DNA of 38,770 nucleotides from Zoogloeaceae bacterium (GTDB taxonomy: Bacteria; Pseudomonadota; Gammaproteobacteria; Burkholderiales; Rhodocyclaceae), in contig JACKLY010000008.1 in assembly GCA_024235655.1 (NCBI GenBank), forward strand, positions 1-38,770. The letters are read 5' to 3'. The first letter of the stretch is position 1, and each line of letters begins with the position of its first letter. Below the pieces are notes generated by a model. The model was not told the DNA's origin and did not search any database. It saw only the letters and a program-made list of their open reading frames with translations. This document shows positions 27,714-36,753 of the stretch, piece by piece. The position numbers and the translations under genes are program-made.

Positions 27714-28097
27714 ATGGATTCCTTGTTTTCAGTAATTCTTGTGGCGCACATCCTGATCGGGTTGTCTGTCTGTGGTCTGGTGTTGATGCAGCACGGCAAG
27801 GGTGCCGACATGGGGGCTGCTTTTGGTAGCGGAACTTCCGGCAGTCTTTTCGGTGCATCCGGATCGGCGAATTTCCTTAGCCGTACGACGGCTGTATTGG
27901 CAACCGTGTTCTTTGTAACCAGTCTGGCGTTGGCCTATATCGGTTCAAACAAGCCAAAAACGTCTGGCAGCATCATGGAGAATGCGGTACAATCGCAGCC
28001 TTCTTCGGCGCCTGTTCCGAAGGGCGAAAAAGCAGTTGAAGACAAGGCTGCAGCGCCGGGTCTGCACGACTCAAAGGCAAAAGATATTCCCAAGTAA
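27714..28097 (+). CDS. secG: Preprotein translocase subunit SecG
   Basis: Small membrane subunit of the SecYEG channel. The product is 127 aa. Two transmembrane helices are clear (about residues 4-24 and 58-77), separated by the conserved cytoplasmic loop LMQHGKGADMGAAFGSG...LFGASGSANFLSRTT. The C-terminal tail (about 50 residues) is hydrophilic, Ala/Lys/Pro-rich and of low complexity, and longer than in E. coli, as is common in betaproteobacteria. It is likely co-transcribed with tpiA. A tRNA-Leu gene follows. Confidence 0.96.
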   Translation: MDSLFSVILVAHILIGLSVCGLVLMQHGKGADMGAAFGSGTSGSLFGASGSANFLSRTTAVLATVFFVTSLALAYIGSNKPKTSGSIMENAVQSQPSSAPVPKGEKAVEDKAAAPGLHDSKAKDIPK

Positions 28098-28161
28098 ATG
28101 GGAAAAGCAGTTGCGAAGCTGGTTGTTTCCTCGAATGGTTTCGTGACTGAGAATAAGCAGT

Positions 28162-28246
28162 GCCGACGTGGTGAAATTGGTAGACACGCTATCTTGAGGG
28201 GGTAGTGACTTAGGTCGTATGAGTTCGAGTCTCATCGTCGGCACCA
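28162..28246 (+). tRNA. tRNA-Leu (anticodon GAG)
   Basis: An 85-nt class II tRNA with encoded CCA at 28244-28246. The acceptor stem is GCCGACG / CGTCGGC. The D-arm contains the AATTGGTAGAC segment. The anticodon arm is CTATC-TTGAGGG-GGTAG, with GAG at the anticodon. A variable arm follows, and the T-arm contains GTTCGAGTC. It decodes CUC/CUU. It sits between secG and nuoA, a position common in betaproteobacteria. Confidence 0.96.
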
Positions 28247-28317
28247 ACGAGCGGGGGTCATGCGGGGGGTTGCATAGCATGGCTCCAGATTGAAATGCAG
28301 CGAAAGCGCGGCGGATC

Positions 28318-28692
28318 ATGCTGGAAACTTACTTCCCGATCTTAGTATTCATTCTGGTCGGTATCGCCATTGGCGTACTGCCTATCCTTCTTGGCTGGAT
28401 GGTTGCTCCTAACCGTCCTGACAGTGAAAAACTTTCCCCTTATGAGTGCGGCTTCGAGGCTTTCGAAGATGCGCGCATGAAATTTGATGTTCGCTATTAC
28501 CTGATAGCCATCATCTTCATTCTTTTCGATCTTGAGATTGCCTTCCTCTTTCCGTGGGCGACAATTTTCAAGGAGATTGTAGATACGCCTGCAATCAAGC
28601 TCTTCGGTTTTGTCGAGATGATGGTCTTTGTTGCCATTCTGGTTGTTGGCTACGTCTATGCTTGGGCCAAAGGCGCCCTCGAGTGGGAATAA
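28318..28692 (+). CDS. nuoA: NADH-quinone oxidoreductase subunit A
   Basis: Membrane-arm subunit of complex I, near the quinone tunnel. The product is 124 aa with three transmembrane helices. The conserved loop YECGFEAFEDARMKFDVRYYL lies between the first and second helices (its core is ECGFEAF), and FLFPWA is also conserved. It is the first gene of the nuo operon, starting 71 bp after the tRNA. No clear promoter was seen in that gap, so the operon may be read partly from upstream. Confidence 0.97.
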   Translation: MLETYFPILVFILVGIAIGVLPILLGWMVAPNRPDSEKLSPYECGFEAFEDARMKFDVRYYLIAIIFILFDLEIAFLFPWATIFKEIVDTPAIKLFGFVEMMVFVAILVVGYVYAWAKGALEWE

Positions 28693-28702
28693 GGGGTAGG
28701 TA

Positions 28703-29179
28703 ATGGGTATCGAGGGCGTACTCCAAGAGGGTTTTGTCACCACGACGGCTGACAAGCTGATTAATTATGTGCGCACCGGTTCGATGTGGCCGATGACGTT
28801 CGGTCTGGCCTGTTGTGCGGTGGAAATGATCCATGCAGGGTGCTCGCGCTATGACCTGGATCGTTTCGGAATCGTGTTTCGCCCGAGTCCGCGCCAATCT
28901 GATGTGATGATTGTTGCCGGCACGCTGACCAACAAGATGGCACCAGCCTTGCGCAAGGTGTATGACCAGATGGCTGAACCTCGTTGGGTGGTATCCATGG
29001 GTTCCTGTGCCAACGGTGGCGGCTATTACCATTATTCGTATTCCGTGGTGCGTGGTTGTGATCGCATCGTCCCTGTTGATATTTACGTTCCGGGTTGTCC
29101 GCCGACGGCGGAAGCGCTGCTTTACGGTCTGATCCAGTTGCAGAACAAGATCCGCCGTACCAATACCATCGCCCGCTAA
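28703..29179 (+). CDS. nuoB: NADH-quinone oxidoreductase subunit B
   Basis: Peripheral-arm subunit that carries the terminal [4Fe-4S] cluster N2, the direct electron donor to quinone. The product is 158 aa. The four cluster ligands are visible: Cys37 and Cys38 in ACCAVEMIH, Cys102 in GSCANGG, and Cys132 in VPGCPPTAEA. The RFGIVFRPSPRQSDVMIVAGT segment is highly conserved. The ribosome-binding site AGGGGTAGG is just upstream of the ATG. Confidence 0.98.
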   Translation: MGIEGVLQEGFVTTTADKLINYVRTGSMWPMTFGLACCAVEMIHAGCSRYDLDRFGIVFRPSPRQSDVMIVAGTLTNKMAPALRKVYDQMAEPRWVVSMGSCANGGGYYHYSYSVVRGCDRIVPVDIYVPGCPPTAEALLYGLIQLQNKIRRTNTIAR

Positions 29180-29197
29180 CTTCACCGAGAGTGCCTC

Positions 29198-29794
29198 ATG
29201 TCCGCCAAGCTGGAAACGCTTAGCCTGAATCTGGAAAAACACTTCGGCGAGCGCATCAAGTCGAAGAAGCTCGCACTGGGCGAGGTGACCATCGAAGTTG
29301 CTGTTGCTGACTATATCGATGTAATGCAAACCTTGCGCGACGAGGCGGATTTCCGTTTCGACGAAATTGCAGATCTTTGCGGAATAGATTATTCCACCTA
29401 CGGTAATGGGCAGCGGCAGGGCTTGCGCTATGCAGTGGTGGTTCATCTGCTGTCTGTGGCTAACAACCTGCGTCTGAGAGTGCGGGTTTTTGCTGATAAC
29501 GACGATTTCCCTGCGGTGCCATCGATTATTTCGTTGTGGGCCAGTGCCAATTGGTTCGAGCGGGAGGCGTTTGATCTGTTTGGCATTGTTTTCCCGGGGC
29601 ATGATGATTTGCGCCGGATCCTGACCGATTACGGTTTCATTGGCCATCCGTTCCGCAAGGACTTCCCGATTTCCGGGTACGTTGAAATGCGTTATGACCT
29701 GGATCAGCGACGCGTGATCTATCAGCCGGTTACGATTGAGCCGCGTGAAAATACCCCACGTATCGTGCGTGAAAATACTTACGGAGATCTCTGA
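29198..29794 (+). CDS. nuoC: NADH-quinone oxidoreductase subunit C
   Basis: The 30-kDa-type peripheral subunit that packs against NuoD and NuoB. The product is 198 aa and separate from NuoD, unlike the fused NuoCD of E. coli. The signature is WFEREAFDLFGIVFPGHDDLRR (core FEREAFDLFGI), followed by LTDYGFIGHPFRKDFP and a C terminus with EPRENTPRIV. nuoD begins one base after the stop. Confidence 0.97.
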   Translation: MSAKLETLSLNLEKHFGERIKSKKLALGEVTIEVAVADYIDVMQTLRDEADFRFDEIADLCGIDYSTYGNGQRQGLRYAVVVHLLSVANNLRLRVRVFADNDDFPAVPSIISLWASANWFEREAFDLFGIVFPGHDDLRRILTDYGFIGHPFRKDFPISGYVEMRYDLDQRRVIYQPVTIEPRENTPRIVRENTYGDL

Positions 29795-29795
29795 A

Positions 29796-31049
29796 ATGGC
29801 TGAGATCCGCAATTACACGTTGAATTTTGGACCTCAGCACCCGGCTGCGCACGGTGTGCTGCGTATGGTGCTTGAGCTTGACGGGGAGGTGGTGGTACGT
29901 GCTGACCCGCATATCGGCTTGTTGCATCGTGCGACCGAGAAATTGGCAGAGACACGCACCTGGGTGCAGTCGGTGCCGTATATGGATCGCCTCGACTACG
30001 TGTCGATGATGTGCAACGAGCATGCCTACTGCATGGCTGTTGAGAAGCTGCTGCAGTTGGAGGTGCCGGTTCGTGCCCAGTACATCCGTGTATTGTTTGA
30101 CGAAATTACCCGCATCCTGAATCACCTGCTTTGGGTTGGTTGTCATGGCCTGGACGTTGGCGCAATGACAATGGTGCTCTATGCCTTCCGTGAGCGGGAA
30201 GATCTAGTCGATGCCTATGAGGCGGTTTCCGGTGCGCGCATGCACGCAGCCTATTACCGCCCGGGTGGTGTATATCGTGATTTGCCGGACACCATGCCGC
30301 AATACACGGAAAACAAGTGGAAAAAGGCTGCTGACATCAAGCGCCTGAACGAAGCTCGTTCGGGTTCATTGCTTGATTTTCTGGAAGACTTTACCAACCG
30401 TTTTCCGAAATTGATCGACGAGTATGAAACCTTGCTGACCGATAACCGGATCTGGAAACAGCGTCTGGTAGATGTCGGCATTGTCACGCCGGAGCGTGCG
30501 CTGCAGTTGGGTTTCAGTGGTGCCATGCTGCGTGGTTCCGGAATCGCCTGGGATCTTCGCAAGAAGCAGCCTTATGAAGTTTATGACCGGCTTGATTTCG
30601 ACATTCCGGTGGGAGTGACCGGTGATTCCTATGACCGTTATCTGGTGCGTATGGAAGAAATGCGTCAGTCCAATCGCATCATGCAGCAGTGCATCAAATG
30701 GCTGCGCGAAAATCCGGGGCCGGTGATTACGGACAACTACAAAGTTGCTCCACCACCGCGCGAGAACATGAAGTCGAATATGGAAGAGCTGATTCACCAC
30801 TTCAAGCTCTTCTCCGAGGGCATTCACGTGCCGGAAGGCGAGGCATACGCCGCCGTGGAGCACCCGAAAGGTGAATTCGGCATCTACTTCGTCTCCGATG
30901 GTGCCAACAAGCCCTATCGCATGAAAATTCGTGCGCCGGGTTATGTTCACCTTTCCGCCATGGACGAAATGGCGCGCGGCCACATGATTGCCGACGTCGT
31001 GACGATCATTGGTTCCCAGGACATCGTTTTTGGTGAGATTGACCGCTGA
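29796..31049 (+). CDS. nuoD: NADH-quinone oxidoreductase subunit D
   Basis: The 49-kDa-type subunit forming much of the quinone-binding site. The product is 417 aa. Conserved features are NFGPQHPAAHGVLR near the N terminus (with the quinone-pocket His), GLLHRATEKLAE, the YVSMMCNEHAYC region, GARMHAAYYRPGGV, and the C-terminal GYVHLSAMDEMARGHMIADV and IVFGEIDR. The ATG at 29796 with ACGGAG upstream fits the family start; an in-frame extension to 29736 lies inside nuoC. Its stop overlaps the nuoE start (TGATG). Confidence 0.98.
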   Translation: MAEIRNYTLNFGPQHPAAHGVLRMVLELDGEVVVRADPHIGLLHRATEKLAETRTWVQSVPYMDRLDYVSMMCNEHAYCMAVEKLLQLEVPVRAQYIRVLFDEITRILNHLLWVGCHGLDVGAMTMVLYAFREREDLVDAYEAVSGARMHAAYYRPGGVYRDLPDTMPQYTENKWKKAADIKRLNEARSGSLLDFLEDFTNRFPKLIDEYETLLTDNRIWKQRLVDVGIVTPERALQLGFSGAMLRGSGIAWDLRKKQPYEVYDRLDFDIPVGVTGDSYDRYLVRMEEMRQSNRIMQQCIKWLRENPGPVITDNYKVAPPPRENMKSNMEELIHHFKLFSEGIHVPEGEAYAAVEHPKGEFGIYFVSDGANKPYRMKIRAPGYVHLSAMDEMARGHMIADVVTIIGSQDIVFGEIDR

Positions 31050-31522
31050 TGCTGACACCAGAGTCCCTGAAGAGAATAGACCGCGAGCTGGCTAAATACC
31101 CGGCTGAGCAATTCCAGTCTGCAATCATGGCCGGCTTGGCCATTGCCCAGGAAGAAAAGGGTTGGCTGGCGCCGGAAACGGTTGAATATGTTGCGCGCTA
31201 TATCGGTATCGAGCCGATTGCTGCTTGGGAAGTTGCTTCCTTCTACAACATGTACGACCTGAAGCCGGTTGGGAAATATAAGCTCACGGTTTGTACCAAT
31301 CTGCCGTGCATGCTGACCGGTGGGGTTGATGCAGGTGAGTATCTCAAGCAGAAACTCGGCATCGATTACAACGAAACCACGGCGGATGGAAAATTCACCT
31401 TGAAGCAGGGTGAGTGCATGGGTGCTTGTGGTGATGCACCAGTCATGATCGTGAATAACCGGAAGATGTGCAGCTGGATGAATCCAGAGCAGATCGACAA
31501 GTTGCTCGGGGAGCTCGAATAA
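31049..31522 (+). CDS. nuoE: NADH-quinone oxidoreductase subunit E
   Basis: The 24-kDa-type subunit with [2Fe-2S] cluster N1a, part of the NADH-oxidising module. The product is 157 aa. Cluster ligands are Cys82 and Cys87 in VCTNLPCML, and Cys123 and Cys127 in GECMGACGDAP. It overlaps nuoD by one base at the start and nuoF by one base at the end, which implies coupled translation and balanced subunit supply. Confidence 0.97.
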   Translation: MLTPESLKRIDRELAKYPAEQFQSAIMAGLAIAQEEKGWLAPETVEYVARYIGIEPIAAWEVASFYNMYDLKPVGKYKLTVCTNLPCMLTGGVDAGEYLKQKLGIDYNETTADGKFTLKQGECMGACGDAPVMIVNNRKMCSWMNPEQIDKLLGELE

Positions 31523-32850
31523 TGGCGATCCTTGGTGCAATCAATCCGGTTCTTACCGCAGGCCTTGATGGCGACAATGCGTGGCGTCTGGCGGATTATG
31601 TTAAGCGTGGTGGTTACAGCGCACTCAAGCGTGTGCTCAGCGAAAAGATTCCTCAGGAGCAGGTCATTGCCGAGGTGAAAACTTCGGTTTTGCGTGGGCG
31701 AGGTGGTGCTGGCTTCCCGACTGGTCTGAAGTGGTCGTTCATGCCGCGCTCATTCCCCGGCGACAAATACGTTGTCTGTAATTCTGACGAGGGTGAGCCT
31801 GGAACCTTCAAGGATCGCGACATCCTGCGCTACAACCCGCATTCGGTCATTGAGGGCATGGCCATTGCCGCGTATGCGATGGGTGCCAACCGCGGATATA
31901 ACTATATCCATGGTGAAGTGTGGGAAATCTATACACGCTTTGAAGAAGCGCTGGAAGAGGCAAGGGCCGCAGGTTTTCTGGGGCAGGATATTCACGGCTC
32001 CGGTTTCAACTTTGAGCTGTTTGCTCATCACGGCTATGGTGCTTACATCTGCGGTGAAGAAACAGCTTTGCTTGAGTCGATCGAAGGCAAGAAAGGGCAG
32101 CCGCGTTTCAAGCCGCCGTTCCCGGCGTCCTTTGGTCTGTATGGCAAACCAACAACCATCAACAATACCGAAACCTTTGGTTCGATCCCGTTCATCCTGA
32201 ACATGGGTGGCCAGGCCTTCCTGGAAGCAGGCAAGGCCAACAATGGCGGTACCAAACTGTTTTCGATTTCCGGGCACGTCAATCGTCCGGGTAACTACGA
32301 AATTCCACTGGGTACGCCTTTTTCTACCCTGCTTGAAATGGCGGGTGGCATGCGTGGCGGCCGTAAAATCAAGGCTTGTATCCCGGGTGGTTCGTCAGCG
32401 CCGGTTATTCCCGGCGACATCATGATGGACACCACGATGGACTACGACGGGATCAGCAAGGCAGGTTCCATGCTCGGTTCCGGTGCGGTTATCGTCATGG
32501 ATGAAACCACCTGCATGGTGAAGGCGCTGGAGCGTCTCTCGTTCTTCTATTTTGAAGAGTCCTGCGGTCAATGTACGCCGTGCCGTGAAGGTACGTCGTG
32601 GTTGTACAAGGTTGTTCATCGTATCGAAAACGGACATGGGCGTCCTGAAGACCTCGATACCTTGACCAATGTACTCAACAACATCATGGGTCGCACCATT
32701 TGTGCGCTGGGTGATGCTGCTTCGTTGCCTGTGCAGAGTTTCGTCAAGCACTTCCGCAGCGAATTCGAATATCACATCGAACACAAGAAGTGCCTCGTGC
32801 CTGTCGACGTCCAGCGCGCTGGCAGTGGCTTCTTCACGGCAACGGCTTAA
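31522..32850 (+). CDS. nuoF: NADH-quinone oxidoreductase subunit F
   Basis: The 51-kDa-type subunit, which binds NADH and FMN and carries [4Fe-4S] cluster N3. The product is 442 aa. The glycine-rich nucleotide/FMN motif is GRGGAGFPTGLKWSF, then CNSDEGEPGTFKDRD, GAYICGEETALLESIEG, and the cluster motif ESCGQCTPCREGT plus a later Cys in GRTICALGDAA. The ATG at 31522 overlaps the nuoE stop; GGGGAG lies upstream. The upstream extension to 31468 is inside nuoE and rejected. Confidence 0.98.
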   Translation: MAILGAINPVLTAGLDGDNAWRLADYVKRGGYSALKRVLSEKIPQEQVIAEVKTSVLRGRGGAGFPTGLKWSFMPRSFPGDKYVVCNSDEGEPGTFKDRDILRYNPHSVIEGMAIAAYAMGANRGYNYIHGEVWEIYTRFEEALEEARAAGFLGQDIHGSGFNFELFAHHGYGAYICGEETALLESIEGKKGQPRFKPPFPASFGLYGKPTTINNTETFGSIPFILNMGGQAFLEAGKANNGGTKLFSISGHVNRPGNYEIPLGTPFSTLLEMAGGMRGGRKIKACIPGGSSAPVIPGDIMMDTTMDYDGISKAGSMLGSGAVIVMDETTCMVKALERLSFFYFEESCGQCTPCREGTSWLYKVVHRIENGHGRPEDLDTLTNVLNNIMGRTICALGDAASLPVQSFVKHFRSEFEYHIEHKKCLVPVDVQRAGSGFFTATA

Positions 32851-32859
32851 GGTAGAGAC

Positions 32860-35196
32860 ATGCTGGAAATCGAAATCGACGGCAAGCAGGTTCAGGTACC
32901 CGATGGTAGTACCGTGATGGATGCGGCGCAGCAGGTTGGTGCCTACATTCCCCATTTCTGCTATCACAAGAAACTTTCCATTGCAGCCAACTGCCGCATG
33001 TGTCTGGTGCAGGTGGAAAAGGCACCGAAACCGCTGCCTGCCTGTGCAACGCCAGTTACCAATGGCATGAAGGTATTCACGCACTCTGAGCTTGCAGTAA
33101 CGGCCCAGAAGGGGGTGATGGAGTTTCTGCTGATCAATCACCCGCTGGATTGCCCGATTTGCGACCAGGGGGGCGAGTGTCAGTTGCAGGATCTGGCTGT
33201 TGGCTATGGGGCTTCCGCCTCGCGCTATCAGGAAGAGAAGCGCGTCGTTTTCCACAAGAATGTCGGCCCGCTCATTTCGATGGAAGAAATGAGCCGTTGC
33301 ATCCACTGCACACGTTGTGTCCGTTTCGGGCAGGAAATTGCCGGCATCATGGAACTCGGCATGGCCAATCGAAACATGCATTCGGAAATCCAGACCTTTG
33401 TCGGCCGTTCGGTGGATTCTGAACTTTCCGGCAACATGATCGATCTGTGCCCGGTTGGTGCCTTGACTTCGAAGCCATTCCGCTATGCCGCACGCTCATG
33501 GGAGCTGCAGCGTCGCAAGTCGATCAGCCCGCATGACGGACTTGGCGCCAATATTACAGTGCAGATCAAGAACAATCGTGTGATGCGGGTATTGCCTCGT
33601 GAGAATGACGACATTAACGAGTGCTGGATTTCAGATAAGGATCGCTTCTCCTACGATGCGCTGAATAGCAGCGCCCGCCTGCAGAAGCCGATGATCCGTG
33701 TTGATGGACAGTTGCGCGAAGTTGAATGGAATGTCGCGCTTGATTATGTGGCACATGGCCTCAAGGACATCGTTAATACCCATGGTGCGGATGCCATTGG
33801 TGCACTGGCTTCGCCTCATGCAACCCTGGAAGAGCTTGTACTGCTGAAAAAAGTTGCGAGCGGTCTGGGGTCCAAGAATATCGATTTCCGTCTGCGCCGC
33901 CGTGACTTCTCTGCCGATGGCAAGCGTGCAGGTACGCCATGGCTGGGTCTCAAGATTGCTGACATTCAGGATCTTGACGCTGCACTGGTCGTTGGTAGCT
34001 TCCTGCGCAAGGATCATCCCCTGCTTGCCCAGCGTCTTCGTCAGTCTGCCAAGAAAACAACAGAAGTCAGCCTGATTTCTGTCTCTGATGATGACCAGTT
34101 GATCAAGCTGCATGCCAAGGCGGTTGTGGCACCTTCGGATCTGTGGCTGGCGCTCGCCGCTGTGGTCAAGGCTGCAGCACAATCCAAGGGCGAAGCGATT
34201 CCAGCCGGACTGGAGGCGATTGAGCCCTGCGACACGAGCAAGGTAATTGCTGCCAGCCTCCTTGGCGGTGAAAAACGGGCTATCTTCCTCGGCAATGCTG
34301 CAGAAGCCAACGCGAGTGCTGCCCAGTTGCAGGCTCTGGCACAGGATCTGGCCAGAATTACGGGGGCCAGTTTCGGCTTCCTCGGTGAGGCAGCCAATAG
34401 TGTTGGCGGTTATGTCGCCGGTGCCCTGCCGATGAATGGCGGGCTGAGTGCCTACGAGATGCTTGCACAGCCGCGGAAAGCCTATGTTGTTCTGGGCACT
34501 GAGCCGGAACTCGATACGCACAATGCACTGCAGGCAATGGCTGCACTCAAGCAAGCCGCCTTGACCGTGGTTTTGACACCATTCAAGGATGGTGCCGTGA
34601 CTGATTATGCAGATGCACTGTTGCCGATTACCCCATTTACGGAAACATCCGGTACCTTCATCAACACTGAAGGGCGGGTTCAGAGTTTCAATGGCGTGGT
34701 ACAGCCTTTGGGTGAAGCGCGTCCTGGCTGGAAAGTCTTGCGTGTTCTCGGCAATGTGCTGGGGTTGACGGGCTTCGATTATCTGTCGAGTGAAGCTGTT
34801 CGCGATACCGTGGTGTCTGCCGACAAGGAGTTTGTTTCCGGACTCGATAACGGTATCAAGGATGTCAGCTACGTCGCGCCGGCGCCGATAACCGGATTGC
34901 AGCGGGTCGCAGATGTACCGATCCACTTTGCCGACATGATTTCACGTCGGGCCCCTTCGCTGCTGCAGACGCGCGACTCGGTTTTGCCGTCCGCCAGAAT
35001 GAATGCCGAAACCCTTGCAAAATCAGGCGTTGCTGATGGTGAAAGCGTCCGCATTAGGCAGGGTGAAGCTCATTCCATTCTTCTTGCGAAAGTAGATGAA
35101 AGTGTTCCGGGCGGTTGCGTCAGGGTTGTTGCTGCTCATGCATCGACTGCTGCACTGGGCGACATGTTCGGTGCCATTACCGTGGAGCGTGCGTAA
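32860..35196 (+). CDS. nuoG: NADH-quinone oxidoreductase subunit G
   Basis: The 75-kDa-type iron-sulfur subunit of the NADH module. The product is 778 aa. The N-terminal ferredoxin-like domain has Cys34, Cys45, Cys48 and Cys62 for a [2Fe-2S] cluster. Next is the His/Cys cluster region HPLDCPICDQGGECQLQD, then the CIHCTRCVRFGQEI and IDLCPVGALTSKPF ligands for [4Fe-4S] clusters. The C-terminal two thirds (about 220-690) resemble a molybdopterin-oxidoreductase fold that no longer binds the cofactor in complex I. The next gene starts directly after its stop. Confidence 0.97.
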   Translation: MLEIEIDGKQVQVPDGSTVMDAAQQVGAYIPHFCYHKKLSIAANCRMCLVQVEKAPKPLPACATPVTNGMKVFTHSELAVTAQKGVMEFLLINHPLDCPICDQGGECQLQDLAVGYGASASRYQEEKRVVFHKNVGPLISMEEMSRCIHCTRCVRFGQEIAGIMELGMANRNMHSEIQTFVGRSVDSELSGNMIDLCPVGALTSKPFRYAARSWELQRRKSISPHDGLGANITVQIKNNRVMRVLPRENDDINECWISDKDRFSYDALNSSARLQKPMIRVDGQLREVEWNVALDYVAHGLKDIVNTHGADAIGALASPHATLEELVLLKKVASGLGSKNIDFRLRRRDFSADGKRAGTPWLGLKIADIQDLDAALVVGSFLRKDHPLLAQRLRQSAKKTTEVSLISVSDDDQLIKLHAKAVVAPSDLWLALAAVVKAAAQSKGEAIPAGLEAIEPCDTSKVIAASLLGGEKRAIFLGNAAEANASAAQLQALAQDLARITGASFGFLGEAANSVGGYVAGALPMNGGLSAYEMLAQPRKAYVVLGTEPELDTHNALQAMAALKQAALTVVLTPFKDGAVTDYADALLPITPFTETSGTFINTEGRVQSFNGVVQPLGEARPGWKVLRVLGNVLGLTGFDYLSSEAVRDTVVSADKEFVSGLDNGIKDVSYVAPAPITGLQRVADVPIHFADMISRRAPSLLQTRDSVLPSARMNAETLAKSGVADGESVRIRQGEAHSILLAKVDESVPGGCVRVVAAHASTAALGDMFGAITVERA

Positions 35197-36243
35197 ATGG
35201 ATACGCTGCTACAGTTTCTTCAGGGCACCTTTGGTTCTGTCTGGCCTCTGGTATGGACGCTGGCCAAAATCGTTGCCATCATTGCTCCGCTAATGCTTGC
35301 GGTGGCTTACCTGACATTCTGGGAACGCAAGGTCATTGGCTGGATGCAGGTTCGTATCGGACCGAACCGTGTTGGCCCTTGGGGTCTGCTGCAGCCGATT
35401 GCCGATGGCGTCAAACTGCTGCTGAAAGAGATCGTCATTCCGACGAAATCGAATACCTGGATTTTCCTGCTTGCACCAGGCTTGGCGCTTGCTCCGGCAC
35501 TGGCCGCCTGGGCGGTAATCCCGTTCAACGATACGCTGGTTCTTGCCAATATCGATGCCAGTCTGCTCTACGTGATGGCGATCGCATCGATGGGTGTGTA
35601 CGGCATCATCCTCTCCGGTTGGGCTTCCAATTCCAAGTATGCGTTCCTCGGTGGCATGCGTTCTGCGGCACAGATGATTTCTTACGAAATTGCGATGGGT
35701 TTTGCCCTGATCACGGTGCTGATGATCTCCAACAGCCTGAATCTGGTCGAAATCGTGAATATTCAGAAAAAAGGAATGTTCGCCGATAACGGCTTGGGTT
35801 TCCTGTCATGGAACTGGCTGCCATTGCTGCCCATGTTCGTGATCTATCTGATCTCCGGCATTGCTGAAACCAACCGCGCACCGTTCGACCTCGCTGAAGG
35901 TGAATCTGAAATCGTTGGTTACCATGCCGAATATTCAGGGATGGCATTCGCACTGTTCTTCCTGGCTGAATACGCGAACATGATCCTGGTTTCGACGTTG
36001 GTATCGATCCTGTTCCTCGGTGGTTGGCTGTCTCCAGTGGGTTTTCTGCCGGATGGCATCATCTGGTTGTTTGGCAAGGTGGCCTTCATCCTGCTGCTGT
36101 TCCTCTGGTTCCGGGCAACCTTCCCACGCTATCGCTACGATCAGTTGATGCGTTTGGGCTGGAAAGTGTTCATTCCGATTTGCCTCGTCTGGCTGGTAGT
36201 TGTCGGCGTCTGGATGATGTCGCCTTGGAACATCTGGAAGTAA
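35197..36243 (+). CDS. nuoH: NADH-quinone oxidoreductase subunit H
   Basis: Membrane subunit at the joint of the two arms; it forms part of the quinone chamber. The product is 348 aa with about eight transmembrane helices. Signatures are FWERKVIGWMQVRIGPNRVGPWG (core RIGPNRVGP), QPIADGVKLLLKE, and the acidic loop ETNRAPFDLAEGESEIVGYH, both diagnostic. The ATG directly abuts the nuoG stop, and the GGAGCG ribosome-binding site lies inside nuoG. Confidence 0.98.
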   Translation: MDTLLQFLQGTFGSVWPLVWTLAKIVAIIAPLMLAVAYLTFWERKVIGWMQVRIGPNRVGPWGLLQPIADGVKLLLKEIVIPTKSNTWIFLLAPGLALAPALAAWAVIPFNDTLVLANIDASLLYVMAIASMGVYGIILSGWASNSKYAFLGGMRSAAQMISYEIAMGFALITVLMISNSLNLVEIVNIQKKGMFADNGLGFLSWNWLPLLPMFVIYLISGIAETNRAPFDLAEGESEIVGYHAEYSGMAFALFFLAEYANMILVSTLVSILFLGGWLSPVGFLPDGIIWLFGKVAFILLLFLWFRATFPRYRYDQLMRLGWKVFIPICLVWLVVVGVWMMSPWNIWK

Positions 36244-36253
36244 GGGCTTAGAC

Positions 36254-36742
36254 ATGGGTGCTATCAAAGAAGTCTTTAACAGTCTGCTCCTGAAGGAGCT
36301 CCTCAAGGGGATGTCGGTAACCGGGCGCTACATGTTTGCGCGCAAGATTACCGTCCAGTATCCGGAAGAGAAGACGCCACAGAGTTTTCGTTTTCGTGGG
36401 CTGCATGCATTGCGCCGTTATCCGAATGGAGAAGAGCGCTGCATCGCCTGCAAACTGTGCGAAGCAGTCTGCCCGGCGATGGCCATCACCATTGAATCGG
36501 ATCAGCGCGATGACGGTTCGCGTCGCACGACACGCTACGACATTGATCTGACCAAGTGCATTTTCTGCGGTTTCTGTGAAGAGGCCTGCCCGGTTGATGC
36601 TGTAGTCGAGACCCGGATTTTCGAGTACCACGGTGAAAAGCGTGGCGATCTCTATTACAACAAGCCCATGCTGCTGGCAAACGGTGATCGCTACGAAGCG
36701 CAAATCGCTGCTGACCGTGAAGCAGACGCGAAGTATCGCTGA
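36254..36742 (+). CDS. nuoI: NADH-quinone oxidoreductase subunit I
   Basis: The 23-kDa-type ferredoxin subunit with two [4Fe-4S] clusters (N6a, N6b). The product is 162 aa. The two CxxCxxCxxxCP motifs are Cys63/66/69/73 (CIACKLCEAVCP) and Cys102/105/108/112 (CIFCGFCEEACP). The N-terminal segment is amphipathic and would lie against the membrane. It follows nuoH by ten bases. Confidence 0.98.
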   Translation: MGAIKEVFNSLLLKELLKGMSVTGRYMFARKITVQYPEEKTPQSFRFRGLHALRRYPNGEERCIACKLCEAVCPAMAITIESDQRDDGSRRTTRYDIDLTKCIFCGFCEEACPVDAVVETRIFEYHGEKRGDLYYNKPMLLANGDRYEAQIAADREADAKYR

Positions 36743-36753
36743 GAGAGATTACG

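Noticed and set aside
33631..34926. A 431-aa open frame on the minus strand opposite nuoG, and a similar one at 28595-29812 opposite nuoABC
   Set aside because: Both are antisense to well-conserved complex I genes, and show no independent coding signals.
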